Shown here piece after piece: positions 23,289 through 34,765 of a stretch of 64,000 nt of DNA. The position numbers and the translations under genes were made by a program. The notes beneath the pieces were generated by a model. It was not told the origin of the DNA and did not search any database. It saw only the letters and a program-made list of their open reading frames with translations. Source of the DNA: Ziziphus jujuba (Eukaryota; Streptophyta; Magnoliopsida; Rosales; Rhamnaceae); NCBI RefSeq assembly GCF_031755915.1, contig NC_083390.1, positions 18,135,001 through 18,199,000 on the forward strand, read 5' to 3'. Each line of letters begins with the position of its first letter. The first letter of the stretch is position 1.

Positions 23289-25093
23289 TTAATGCTCAAT
23301 TTTTATGGAAGTAAACGAAAATGGAGCAGGCGGAGCTGAAACCTGAAGTATTCCTTCAAGCATAAGCAATACCTTCTTCATGGTGGTTCTTACGTTAGGG
23401 TCTTCTTGGAGGCACCAAATGGCAACCATCACAAACCTCTCAACCATCTTCATATCATCCATGGCCTCCATCTCATTTTCAATCAGAGCATCCAGCTTCC
23501 CTTCCAAATAGAAGTCAAAAGCATATTCAGCTAAAATTCTTTTATGTTCCTCATTAACCTCCATATCTTAGACATTTCTTCTACAGCAAATGATTTCTAG
23601 CAGCACCACTCCAAAACTATAGAAATCAACCTTCACTAAAACCGGTGCATACCTGAACCAATCAGGGGCAACATACCCTTTTGTTCCTCTGATGTTTGTT
23701 TTTGTATGGCTTTGGTTGATAAGCAAAAGCTTTGCCAATCCAAAGTCAGAAATCCGAGTATTGTAATACTCATCCAAAAGTATGTTTTGAGGCTTTACGT
23801 TGCAGTGAATGATCTGCGTGCTGCAGTCTTCGTGCAAGTAAACAAGTCCTCTCGCAATCCCAAATGCAACTTTTGTCCTCTGCTTCCAACTAGGTTTTAG
23901 ATCTCCAAATAGAAATCTTACTAAAGTACCATTTCTCAAGAACTCATACACCAGTAACCTGTGTTGTTTCTCATCACAATAACCAACTAAGCGGACAAGA
24001 TTCTTTTGATGTGTTTGGTCTATGATGTTAACTTCTGCTTTGAATTCTTTGTAGTTGTCTTCGAAAACTCTATCTAACATCTTGACAGCAATCAGACCAG
24101 TTGATCTCATTTTGCCTTTGTAAACCATCCCACAAGATCCTCTACCTAGCTCTTCCTTAAATCCATTTGTGGCTTCTGTCAGCTCCTTGTAGGAAAATTG
24201 CCGCAATCTGCTTTCGAAAGAAGTTTCATTTGGAGAAATTTTAACTCCAGGGAGCTTCTTATTGAAGAACCAAAAGAAACCCATGAATGCAGCTCCCACA
24301 AGTATGACCAGCACAGAGCTGCCTAAGAGTACAGACAACACCACAATAACCAATGTATTCTGGTCCTTTGCTAGGACTTTTGGAGGAGGAAGTGGGATTG
24401 CAGGCGACGAATTATTAGCTGTTTTTATATAACTTATGGCATCTCCATTTCCTTCAACTTGTCCATTGGTAAGTGGAGGCCTCTTCTTCCAACAAATCTT
24501 GGTACCGGGACTAAAAGTCACTCCTGCACATAAACAATCATGTAAACAAGCATTTTTGCAGCTCTCCCTACTACTAGAGCTAAGCGCGTCGTAATCCGAA
24601 AATAGAAAATTAACATTTGATTTCTCCTGCATGAAGTAGTTCTCCTGGTAGATTTTTCCTGAACTATTATCACAACCCAGTAAGAAATTTGGTCTGCAGC
24701 CACTATATGCATCAGCTTGATTGAACAAAGAATAACCATCTGGACATTAGCAATTTGTCGTTCTATCAGGTTGGATTGAGCAGATACTGTTAAACCCACA
24801 TACTCCACTTCGCTATACTCCATTTATCTTGCATACATTGTCTACGGTTGTTGATGTTTCATTTGCAGCAGACGGATCTTGGGAGTGAGAGTTTATGGTA
24901 AAAGCCCCATCAATATTAAGACTCACTTTCATATAGTAGTCCAAAGGATTTGAGAGCGGTTTCATAATAAAGATTTTGCTTTCATTTTTTGTCAATACAT
25001 ACAGGCCTAACAAATCAAACTCTACTTGGTAACCAGGATCCGATGAATTGCCAGCGGAATAGTAATCATCAAAAGATACGGTGAGATTTGGCC
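23289..25093 (-). pseudogene. LecRLK-2, 3' part, G-type lectin receptor kinase split by a copia element
   Basis: Reading leftward: end of the S-locus-like domain, EGF, PAN (CDNSSGKIYQENYF through CWKKRPPL), a transmembrane helix (TLVIVVLSVLLGSSVLVI) and kinase to the C-terminus SFTSIKIEH. Compared with LecRLK-3 three in-frame nonsense codons are seen: TAG at 24813-24815, TAA at 24747-24749 in the EGF region and TAA at 23568-23570 in the kinase C-lobe. The kinase keeps its glycine loop (GRGSCG), the VAIK-type lysine and DFG. The catalytic loop, however, reads HCN instead of HCD, replacing the proton-acceptor Asp by Asn (a C-to-T change in CpG context on the opposite strand). The 5' part of the same gene lies at 31073-31473. 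About 65 codons of the lectin/S-locus region are missing between the two halves. It is not functional. Confidence 0.93.
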
Positions 25094-25172
25094 GGGTAAG
25101 ATAGCGGGTCGCGTGACCTGTTTGGACTGGAACCGGGTCACCCGTGACCCGGTTGGGTGAAAAAGATGAGAG

Positions 25173-25265
25173 AAACGACGTGTCGTTTGGGGTTACTGCT
25201 GACGTCATATGTTGACGTCAGCACGACACGTCGTTTGCTGACGTCAGCAGATGATGTCAGCAGGA
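25173..25265 (+). promoter_or_regulatory. TGACGTCA cluster in a hairpin of the copia leader
   Basis: Three perfect TGACGTCA palindromes lie at 25200-25207, 25213-25220 and 25239-25246, plus a near match (TGATGTCA) at 25253. TGACGTCA is the classic binding word of plant TGA/bZIP factors. The first two lie between inverted arms AACGACGTGTCGTT (about 25173) and ACGACACGTCGTT (about 25223). Regulation by bZIP factors is inference. Confidence 0.5.
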
Positions 25266-25911
25266 AAAAAAAATTTATTTATTTTTTATTGATTTATTTG
25301 TTGTTTATTTATTAATTAATTTAGTGATTCAATTGTTCAATTTATTTATTTATTGTTTGTTTATTTGTTTCATTATCACATTCCAATTTTATTAAATTAA
25401 ATTAAATATTTATGATTGGAAAATTGGATTGTGTGAGCTTACCCAAAGAGGCTTTGTTCCTAGTTGGTATAGTAGTGTGGGATTTTAGGTACTCACCTGT
25501 CGTGAGACTTATTTTATCTGCATTATGTGTACCAATGTAATGTATATTGGCATAGTGGATGGGATGTTTTATATTTGCCTATTTCATGAAATTGCCAATA
25601 TGTTATTTTTCTCCCATTTATTAACCAGGGTCTATGCGGGTAATTAAGCTACCCTGTCGATAGTTTTAGTTGCTTTGTATGACGCCTGGAATGGCAGTGG
25701 AAGTTAATTAAATGCCATGTATTGCAGGTTCTGAGTTGCCCTGTCGGTGATTCAGTTCAATGCATTTGATTGTGGTTATTTGGTTGACTGTCCCTGGCCC
25801 GCGTAAGGGTATCTTTAGTGCTACAAAGACCCTAAGCGATATTTATGTTTGTGTTTTTGTGTTGAGGGGCTGGAAAATAGTAATTGAATTGTCTTAAATT
25901 TTTTAAATGTC

Positions 25912-26806
25912 TTGTTGTTTACTATTTTTACAGCTAGTTGCACCCCAAATCTTATGCCTATGACTGCCATGATGAAATTGGATGGGACAAATTATCAGAA
26001 ATGGAAGAAAACCTTAGTTATGAATTTGACCTTCATGAAATTGGATTTGGCTTTGGAGATAGATCCACCAGAGATTCCGACTGATGAGAGTACTGTAGCA
26101 GCTAAGAAACTTTATGAGGATTGGAAGCACTCTAATAAGTGCTTTATGATGATGATGAAGAATTACATGGATGAGGCCATATATGCTAGTATTCCTAAAG
26201 TGGATACTGCAAAGGGACTTCTTGAGGAGATAGGAAAGAAGTTTATCAAGTTTGATATGAATGAGAAGCATCATTATTTGGACCTATTGAACAATACCAA
26301 GTATGATGGTATTAAAGGAGTAAGGGACCATATTATGCTACTTTCTTCCTATTATAATAAGCTGAAGAATCTTAAGATGGACATTGGAGAGGAGTTCTTG
26401 ACCTATTCTATAATGAGCAGTCTTCCATCACAGTTTGATAATATAAGGTCGAGTTTGAATACTAAGAAAGAAGGTTGTAGTTTGGAGGAATTGACTACTA
26501 TCCTTGTCAAGGAAGATGATGATATTAAATTAAGTAAGTCTAGGTCTGTTGCTATGGTTTCACATCAGGTAGATAAGTCCAAGAAGTTTTTCCAAAAGAA
26601 GGGACAAGGATTTAAGCCAGGACAAGGTTTCAAGCCTGGGCAGGGTTTTAACCCAATAGGAAGAAGTTTTCTGGTATGAAGCCTAAAGGGCCGAGGGATG
26701 GTGGTTTTCAGATTAGAGAAAGGAAAGAGTACTTCAATGGAAGGTGTGGATACTGCAATAAAGTTGGACACAAGAAGATAGACTGTTGGACCTTAAAGGG
26801 AAAGTA
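25912..26806 (+). pseudogene. copia gag
   Basis: Structural protein forming the retrotransposon particle. The open part (from 25912, or from the ATG near 25954) has the UBN2-type gag pattern: MMKLDGTNYQKWKK near the start, then the DLLNNTKYDGIKGVRDHI and MSSLPSQFDNIRSS blocks. It runs into short GQGFKPGQGFKPGQGFN repeats and stops at 26679 after a frameshift near 26660. In the shifted frame the sequence continues through a CCHC zinc knuckle (CGYCNKVGHKKIDC) to an in-frame TAA at about 26804-26806 that separates it from the protease. The gag-pol frame is therefore broken twice here. Confidence 0.9.
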
Positions 26807-26828
26807 AGAGAAGAAATGTAATATTTTA

Positions 26829-29800
26829 ATGATTGAGACCAATATTATTGATGTGCCTATGAATTCTTGGTGGTTAGATACTGGAGCTACAATTCATGTT
26901 ACTAATTCATTGCAGGGGATGATAAGCCGAAGGGGCCCAACCAATCTTGAGCAGCATGTTTATATGGGAGATAGCTCAAGAGTGAAGGTGGACATTGTGG
27001 GAACAATCAAGTTGAAGCTTGCCACTGGATATGTTTTGGAATTGCAAGAAGTTTCTTATGTACCTTCAATAAGAAGAAACTTGTTATCTATTTCTATTTT
27101 GGATAGTCAAGGTTATAGTTTTTTGTTTGGAAATAACAAAGTTGAATTATTTAAGGATGGTAAAGTTGTTGGTTTTGGAACTTTATGTGGCAATTTATAT
27201 AAGCTTGATTTATTTAATAATGGTCTTAATTTCTTTGTTAATTCTATTGTTGCTTCCAAACGCCCAAGAGTTAATGACAATTCCTCAATGTTATGGCATA
27301 AACGTTTGGGACATATTTCTAGGCACAGAATGGAAAGGTTAGTGAAGGATGGGATACTTCCTAATCTTGATTTCTCTGATCTTTTGACTTGTGTTGAATG
27401 TGTGAAAGAAAAGTTAACTGCCAAGGTAAGAAAGGATAAGTTAGCTAGGTGTAGAGATGTTTTGAAGTTAATCCACACTGACATATGTGGACCTTTTACA
27501 CCAACTGCTTTGGGTGGTTATAGATATTTTATTACCTTCATTGATGATTACTCTCGTTATGGACATGTTGAGCTTATTCGTTAGAAGTCAGATTCTTTAG
27601 TTGCCTTTAAAGAGTTTAAGGTAAAGATGGAGCTTCAAAAGAATAAGAAAATAAAAGCTGTAAGGTCTGATAGAGGTGGTGAGTTTTATGGTAGATATGA
27701 TGAGACTGGAAGGAACCCAGGGCCTTTTGCTATTTATTTGCGTGAGTGTGGCATTAATGCGCAATATACGATGCCTGGTACACCTCAGCAAAATGGCATA
27801 GCTAAGAGAAGGAATAGAACTTTGTTGGATATGGTGCGGTCTATGTTGGTAAATTCTAGATTGCCAGATTATTTGTGGGGAGAGGCTTTAAAGACGGCGG
27901 CTTATATTTTGAATCAAGTTCCAAGTAAGTCCGTTCCTAAGACACCTTTTGAGTTGTGGTCAGGAAGAAAGCCTAATTTGCATCATTTTCGAATATGGGG
28001 TTGCAAAGCTGAAGTAAGGATTTATAATCCCCAAATTAAGAAGTTGGATCCTAAAACCATTAGTGGATATTTTGTTGGCTATTGTATAGGATCTAGAGGT
28101 TCAAGATTCTCTTGTCCTTCTCACACCACCAGGATCATGGAATCAGACAGGGCCATTTATTTTGAAGATGATTTTGGGTTTGATGATAGTAATGGTTCAA
28201 GGGAATCTCAATTTAGAGAAGAAAGTGTTTTCATTCCCAGTATAGTTGTTCCTGATAGAGATATTGTTGATCCAGTAGTTGATGAACTAGTAGTTGGTCA
28301 GAATGAACTCATTGTTGAAGAGCAGGATATTCCAGCTATTGTAGATGCTGATGTACCTTTGAGGAGGTCACAAAGGACTAGGAGATCAGCTATTCCTGAT
28401 GACTATGAGGTTTACTTGCAGGAGCATGAGTTTGACATAAGTGATGATTCAGATCCAGTCACTTATAAGGAAGCCATAAGCAGTTCAAATTCAAATTTTT
28501 GGTTGGATGCAATGGAAGATGAAATGAAATCCATGGAATCAAATGGAGTATGGGATTTGGTTGAGTTACCAGAGGGTAGCAATCCTATTGGGAGCAAATG
28601 GGTCTTTAAGACTAAAAAGGACTCCAATGGTCAAGTGGAGAGGTATAAGGCTAGACTTGTAGCTAAAGGGTTTAGCCAGAAGGAAGGAATTGATTATACA
28701 GAGACTTTTTCTCCCGTATCCACAAAGGATTCTTTTAGAATCATTATGGCGATTGTGGCGCATTATGACCTGGAGTTGCATCAGATGGATGTCAGAACTG
28801 CTTTTCTGAATGGTGATTTATATGAAGATGTATATATGGTTCAACCAGTTGGTTTCCAACAAACGGGGAATGGTAATTTGGTTTGTAAGCTTAAGAAATC
28901 TATTTATGGTCTTAAGCAAGCTTCAAGACAATGGTATCTTAAGTTTGATGAGGTTGTCATCCAAAATGGCTTTAAGGAGAATGTTGTTGATAGATGCATA
29001 TATATGAAGGTCAGTGGGAGCAGTTTTATATTTCTGGTGTTGTATGTTGATGACATACTTTTGGCTACTAATGACACTGACCTATTAGCTGAGACAAAGC
29101 AAATGTTGTGCAACCATTTTGATATGAAAGATCTTGATGAGGCTTCTTTTGTTTTGGGCATCAAGATTGTTCGAGATAGGACTAATTATGTAGTGCAATT
29201 GTCTCAGAGAGCTTATATTGATAGAATTCTTAAGAGGTTTGATATGCATAATTGTTCTCCTGGAAGTGTACCGGTTACGAAAGGTGAAAAGTTTTCTAAG
29301 GATCAGTGTCCCAAGAATGATAGAGAAAGGATGACAATGAAGAATGTTCGCTATTCTTCAACAGTAGGTAGTTTGATGTATGCTCAAGTTTGTACACGGC
29401 CTGATATAGCCTTTGCTGTGGGTGTGCTTGGTAGATTTATGAGCAATCCTGGTCCTATTCATTACCAAGCAGTTAAGAAAGTCTTTAGGTATCTTCAGGG
29501 TACTAAAGATCATATGTTGACATATCATCGCACCAACTCTCTTGAAGTAGTGGGTTATAGTGATGCAGACTATAAAGGTTGTGTGGATGATAAGAAATCT
29601 ACCACTGGTTTTATATTTATCATGGCAGGAGGTGCTGTGTTTTGGCGGAGTGCCAAGCAGTTAGTGACAGCATCCTCGACTATGGAGGCAGAATATGTGG
29701 CGTGTTATGAGGCTACTCGTCATGCAGTTTGGCTACGGAATTTTATCCGTGATTTAGGAGTAGTTGACTCCATTAAAAGGCCTATTATGATGTATTGTGA

Positions 29801-30020
29801 TAATACTGCAGCGGTGTCTTTCTCCAATAATTTAAAAGGTACTCCTGGTGCGAAGTACATTGATGTGAAATATTTTGTGGTAAAGGAGAAAGTTGAAGAG
29901 GGCCTCATTACTGTTGTTCACACGCCGACTTATAGCATGGTGGCAGATCCACTGACCAAGGCTTTACCGGTAGGCATATTTGAGGAGCATGTGTCCCGTA
30001 TGGGATTGTTAGGCAGTTGA
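26829..30020 (+). pseudogene. copia pol: protease, integrase, reverse transcriptase, RNase H
   Basis: One continuous frame apart from a single nonsense codon, TAG at 27582-27584 inside the integrase. Protease active site WWLDTGAT (about 26868). GAG-pre-integrase block LWHKRLGHIS with the zinc-binding H/C pattern. Integrase core with HTDICGPF and FIDDYSR supplying the two aspartates. The third acidic residue, normally Glu in NGVAER, is Lys in NGIAKRRN. Reverse transcriptase carries the YVDD box ([12 protein letters not shown], about 29040), and RNase H has YSDADYKGC and [12 protein letters not shown]. The order integrase before reverse transcriptase defines Ty1/copia. With the nonsense codon, the Glu-to-Lys change and the gag lesions the copy is inactive. 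Confidence 0.95.
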
Positions 30021-30564
30021 GACTGCTGTGGGTCAGTGGGAGTTTGTTATGTTTTCTGTAGTAATATCCATGTTGAGAATTATTTATTTCTTTGAATATT
30101 TTAATACATTGATGTATGTGGATCATTATTTATTTATGAGATGATTTATTACACATATTATTACTCCTTATATTTACAGGCCTGTTGAGACTATTAGTCT
30201 ATGTATATGTGTATGTTGATCCACTGGTGTCATGGTGAATCCCTACTACCTAGTTTGGGTATATTGTTGTATCCTGTCGATACGCAATGTGCTTGAATGA
30301 AATGGTTTTGTGTGTTGGGGGATTGCACATGGTTAGGTAAATCTCTACTACCTAGACTGAGTTTATGGCATGCAAAGTGCTCAGTTGAAATGGTAACATG
30401 TTTTGGGAGATTTACTGAGAGAGTCTCTAGTGCCTAGTCTAGTATATTGTTGTGCCCTGTCGGTATACTATATATTTGGATGAAATGGCATTATGGTTCG
30501 GGAGATTCTATAGTAAGTGAGTTTGGATTTTATATGATGATGATTATGCAGTCCAAGTGGGAGA
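30021..30564 (+). other. copia 3' non-coding region with degenerate repeats
   Basis: About three imperfect units of 85-100 bp share a CTACTACCTAG-type word (about 30243, 30342 and 30427) and CCTGTCG(A/G)TA (about 30272 and 30456). The same CCTGTCG word occurs twice in the leader (about 25653 and 25740). The region ends in the polypurine tract. Confidence 0.6.
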
Positions 30565-31072
30565 ATGTTGAATTAAATTAATATTTGTGGACTTGGCATA
30601 ATCAATTACTCACTTACAGGGCCTATTTATGCCATTAATGGGACTGGCTTATTTTATTATTTTGAAGTAGGGCCCTTGGTCACACACTCTCTATAAGACT
30701 CCAGTTGGCCCATTGGACTGGAGGACCAACTCTCTTTATAAACCCAATGACTTATCCATATTTTTCCTAGTATAATTATATTATCAAATTATTATTATTT
30801 TATGTGTGTCAAAATTAATGGATAAGTCTGACTTGCAGAGACTATTTAAAGGTCTAGGGCAAGCAAACAAACATATGCCATACGGTATTTTGATATTAGG
30901 GTTTTCAGAAATCTGAGAGTGGTTTGAGAGTAGTGTGTGCATAGGCACTACTTTACGTTGTTTCTATTTTGCAGGATTAAAGATCTAATTTATCAATGGC
31001 TGCGTTTGGAGGTTAGTAATTTATGATCTATGGAATTTATTATGTATATTTAGATCCATAAAATTTCTAACA
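30565..31072 (+). repeat. 3' LTR of the copia element
   Basis: 508 bp, TG...CA bounded (TGTTGAATTAAATT ... AAATTTCTAACA). It is preceded by a purine tract and followed directly by the LecRLK-2 exon. It contains a TATAAA-like box (TTTATAAACCC, about 30736), as expected of an LTR promoter. No second LTR exists in the window. Confidence 0.9.
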
Positions 31073-31473
31073 CTAGTATCCAGGAGTATAAAGTTGCCTG
31101 TATCATTCATCACAGCATAGGCTACTTCAGCAGAACTTGTTTTTCCAGAGCTCCATAATGTTTGAGCACCGTTTTTGAGCACGAGAGCACTGTCAGAAGT
31201 TAGCTCCAGTTTAGAAATCGTTGGAGCAGGTTTACCTCCATTTGCATACCAAACTGTGGTGAATTGGCCGGATAGTTTGTAATACCAAATGGCAAGTATG
31301 AAGGCATCATTGTCAAGCTCGTGGAATCCAAATGCAAAATCTTCCGAAGGTGAAAGCCATAAAGAATTATTGCTTCCTGCAGTCAGAGAAGTTCCAACAT
31401 TTATTTTGCCGTTGGTTTGAGCAACGACAACGAAAAGGGGAAGTTGGAGAAGAAGAAGAAAAAGGATAGCCAT
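31073..31473 (-). pseudogene. LecRLK-2, 5' part: signal peptide and bulb-lectin domain
   Basis: ATG at 31473 starts a good signal peptide (MAILFLLLLQLPLFVVVAQT) followed by the bulb-type lectin domain: SPSEDFAFGFHEL, FILAIWYYKL, VWYANGGKPAP, LVLKNGAQTLWSSG and VMNDTGNFILLD. It breaks off at 31073 where the copia 3' LTR begins. The kinase half is at 23289-25093. This copy shows what the correct start region of the family looks like and so exposes the one-base loss in LecRLK-3. Before the insertion the gene would have encoded about 800 residues. Confidence 0.93.
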
Positions 31474-34310
31474 TAATGGTCAATGAATTTCAAGGACAAA
31501 GCTACTAGCTGATCATTTCTAGCATGGGGAACTTTATTAAGAAAAACAAATTGCAAAAAATTGAAACTTAAGGCTATACATACGTGTTGAATTATATTTG
31601 ATTGAGCTTGAGAAAAAGGAAAATTGAAAAAGACTGGAAATTATAGTTATATGTATTGGAAAAATCAGACCGCATTTTATTGATTCTTATTTGGTTGGAC
31701 CTTTTTTTTTTTTTTTTTTTTTGGCTTTTTGATTAGTCATGAATAATAATATATCAAACTTTGCAGCATTTTCATTTGAGTTATTAACATTTAATTGTTT
31801 AGAAAAATGAAAATGACTAAAAAGAGGCTCGGCATTTCTTTTACGTTTATGGCTGTTGAGGAAAAAATTTTTAGACCTGACAGTGTAAATAGTTGGGATT
31901 TTATTGACATTTTGAACAAATATGGCATTTTCGTCAATGTAGAAATAGTAATATTCTTTTTGTGCCGTGGGGGGGAAGCCAAGACTAAGACCTTCCAGTC
32001 TCCGGGGTCGAAACGGCAACGTTCCAAGTTTAGGGCTTATTCTAACACGTGATATTTCCACACGTTAAGGTTGACTTATGGCCAATGGGCAGTCTAAGGA
32101 TAATCAAGGATCATTCAGTGTTTATGACTCTGTTTGAGAAAAATGGTCCAAGTATAAATTAGATTACATAGTACCTCGGACATATTATAAACATATATTT
32201 ACTTTTAAGAATTGAAATGTAATATTAAAAGAAAAAAAAAACAGGGATTATTTTTGACATTTTGAATCAAATTATATTCAAAATAAAAATAACTGTGAAT
32301 TTTAAAAGTGATTCTTTGCTTTCTGTGTCACATAAACCCAAACTCAGCTTTTTCATTTGTTTTCATTTCTTTCTTACATTAAAATTTAGGTTATGATCGG
32401 ACTCTTCAAGAAAAAGAGAAATTATTTGTCAACCTAATTTTTTACTGTGCAACATACCCTTAATTTTTTGTTGGTTTTTTTGTTTGGCTCTGATTTATAA
32501 GCAAAAGCTTATTGCTAATTACCTGATAATAGGTTCCAAGCAAGTGAAATTTCATCATACTTTGTTTACAATGAAACATATTTCTCCATTTCTTTTCTTC
32601 ATCATAATTTTTTTTTTTAAAGTACATTGCGATAAACTTTTTTTTTTTTTTAATCATATACGTCTTACTAACTATTTATTATATATTATGCCAGTTTAAA
32701 AACTTTATTTAAACAATTAATAAAAATGAAAAACTAAAAGTACTTTAAGTTTTGTAAATAAAAAACTATTTTGATAAACTTTCGGTCAACTCAATATAAT
32801 ATATATGCATTTTTTTTTTTTAATGTTATAGTGTTATAGATACTCCAATTCATTTTATGATTTTGAATCTCATATGATATCTTTTTTTTTTTTTTTTGGT
32901 CCAATCAAATAATTAAACAATATAATTTTTTATCAAATAAAATTAAACAATATATATTATATAGTTTTTCAAATATGATAATATATTTAAAACGACCCAT
33001 TAACAAATTTTTTTCTTCGTCATCCGGTTCTGGGAAATTTCTTCATCATACACATAGAACAAGATTTATATTGAAGTCAAATTAAACAATGAAATTTCTA
33101 ACTATACACATGCAGAAAGATTTATATTGAATTGCATTTTGGACTTATTTGGACAAACGCCTTGACTGGGACATCAGCCAGCAGTGCCTGATAAGCTTAT
33201 TCATCACCGTTAGATTAAAATTCATGGAAACTTTGGATATTTTATGACTTTTGCCAATTTGAATTGCATTTAATTGTTTAGAAAATATAGAATATCATGA
33301 AATTATTGTATATGAAAAGAAAGAAGGGACTCATTGGGTAGAATCCTTTCTTTTACCCCTCTCTTATCCTTTAGAAAACGGAAATCAAACGGCTGAAAAT
33401 AAAAATAAAAATGTATTTGTTTGTTTATTTTTATATAGAAATATTATGAACACCCGCTTGTGTTTGAGTAGTAGTGCTGCCAATACTTTCTAACACTCGC
33501 TTGTGCATTCTTTTGTGTCTGTACGTTACACATTTCCTCTATATTTTGCGAAAACCAATACATATTTTACATGAAATATAGGCCAAACTTCTTCATTTTA
33601 ATTATAGTAAGTGCTCTTATTGACAAAGTCCTTTCTTTTTCAATTTCGTTTATTTTTAAATTTTTTTTTAATAACAATAATATATGTGCAAAGTTGCTAA
33701 GGATGAAATTAATGTTGGAAAGGTCAAACGTCCACGTGTATCTTGACTACTAGAGGATATAATTAGGGATAATTTTTATTTATTTTTTTTTTTTTTTGGC
33801 CTTAAGTCGGGTTCCATTTTAGGGTGAGGCCAAGAATATAATCTCTATTCTGTGTTTCTCCCGACTTATGTATATATAATAAAAAATATTATTATTATTT
33901 ATTTTTATTGTATTTTTTTTATTTGTTTTAAATATGAATATTAAAAATGTTAACTAGGTTTTAAATATTTTAGTTTTATTTTTTTAAAATAAAATTAAAA
34001 TAATTAAATAGGAAAACGGGGATGGGGATTACCACAGCTCCAAAGAAATTGAAAAATTGTTATGTAACAATTTGATAACCAATACAGAGAAACTCTTTAT
34101 CTTACTTTAAATCGTAAACAAAATGGCTCTATATATATATATATATATATAGGGGTATATTCTATATACCAATATTTTTAACAAATCATCTCAACTATTG
34201 AAATGGCTGACCAAGCTAAACTTGAAACGCGGAGATACCAATGTTCCTACATGACCTGACCTTTGAGTGAATTCCACCTATATGTGTCACATTTGAGCTC
34301 ATCGTATGAT
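31474..34310. other. LecRLK-2 upstream region, shared with LecRLK-3 upstream, and AT-rich DNA
   Basis: The segment 31474-32100 and the segment near 33440-33770 correspond to 59170-59720 and 59770-60090 upstream of LecRLK-3 (shared CTACTAGCTGATCATTTCTAG, CACGTGATATTTCCACACG and TTTTGTGTCTGTACGTTACAC). The kinase promoters were therefore duplicated with the genes. T homopolymers are frequent, and a (TA)n run lies at 34133-34152. No other gene is visible. Confidence 0.6.
32477..32522 (-). pseudogene. Micro-fragment of a LecRLK kinase exon
   Basis: On the reverse strand about 45 bp read KLLLINQSQTK, matching the activation-segment stretch KLLLINQSHTKTN of the kinase copies. Flanking sequence is unrelated AT-rich DNA. 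It is a stray fragment about 1 kb upstream of LecRLK-2. Confidence 0.55.
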
Positions 34311-34311
34311 T

Positions 34312-34458
34312 TAAGTGGCAAATCCTCGGACATGGTATTCCAAACTAATTTTTAAGGCTTGCTCAATAGAATTTGTAATCAACCTTAAAAGCTTTAGGTA
34401 GGGATGGCGTCGATTCAATTTGGTTGGCTTTTTGCTTTTTCTTTTTATTTATTATTTA

Positions 34459-34491
<33 letters not shown>

Positions 34492-34734
34492 TTTTTTTTT
34501 TGAGATGGTAGAACCAAGTCAAACCAAAACAATAAAAAAGCTAAGCCAAATCGAACCAATCATCATCGATTCAGTTTGGTCGATTTGGACTTTGGCGCAA
34601 TACCCTATTATTATTTTTTTAATTATTAATTTTTTAATAATTAGAATTTAATATTATTAATATTTTAAACTAAATAATTAAAAATCATAAAATATGATTA
34701 ATTATAATAAAAATTATATTTAAAAAAATATACT

Positions 34735-34765
<31 letters not shown>

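Larger units (their letters stand above)
25094..31072 (+). mobile_element. Ty1/copia LTR retrotransposon, 5'-truncated, inserted in LecRLK-2
   Basis: In copia order: leader (25094-25911), gag, protease, integrase, reverse transcriptase, RNase H, a polypurine tract (AAGTGGGAGAA) and a 3' LTR from 30565 to 31072. The LTR starts TGTTGAATT and ends TTCTAACA. Host LecRLK sequence resumes directly after it. At the left the host gene stops near 25093, and neither a 5' LTR nor a primer-binding site is present, so the left junction was lost together with about 190 bp of host exon. The left boundary is placed by alignment to LecRLK-3 and is accurate to perhaps 10 bp. No target duplication can be expected after such a loss. 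The element is defective. Confidence 0.93.

Noticed and set aside
25912..30126. Reverse-strand frames inside the copia element (e.g. 27113-27484, 29908-30126)
   Set aside because: Shadows of gag/pol with no motif of their own.
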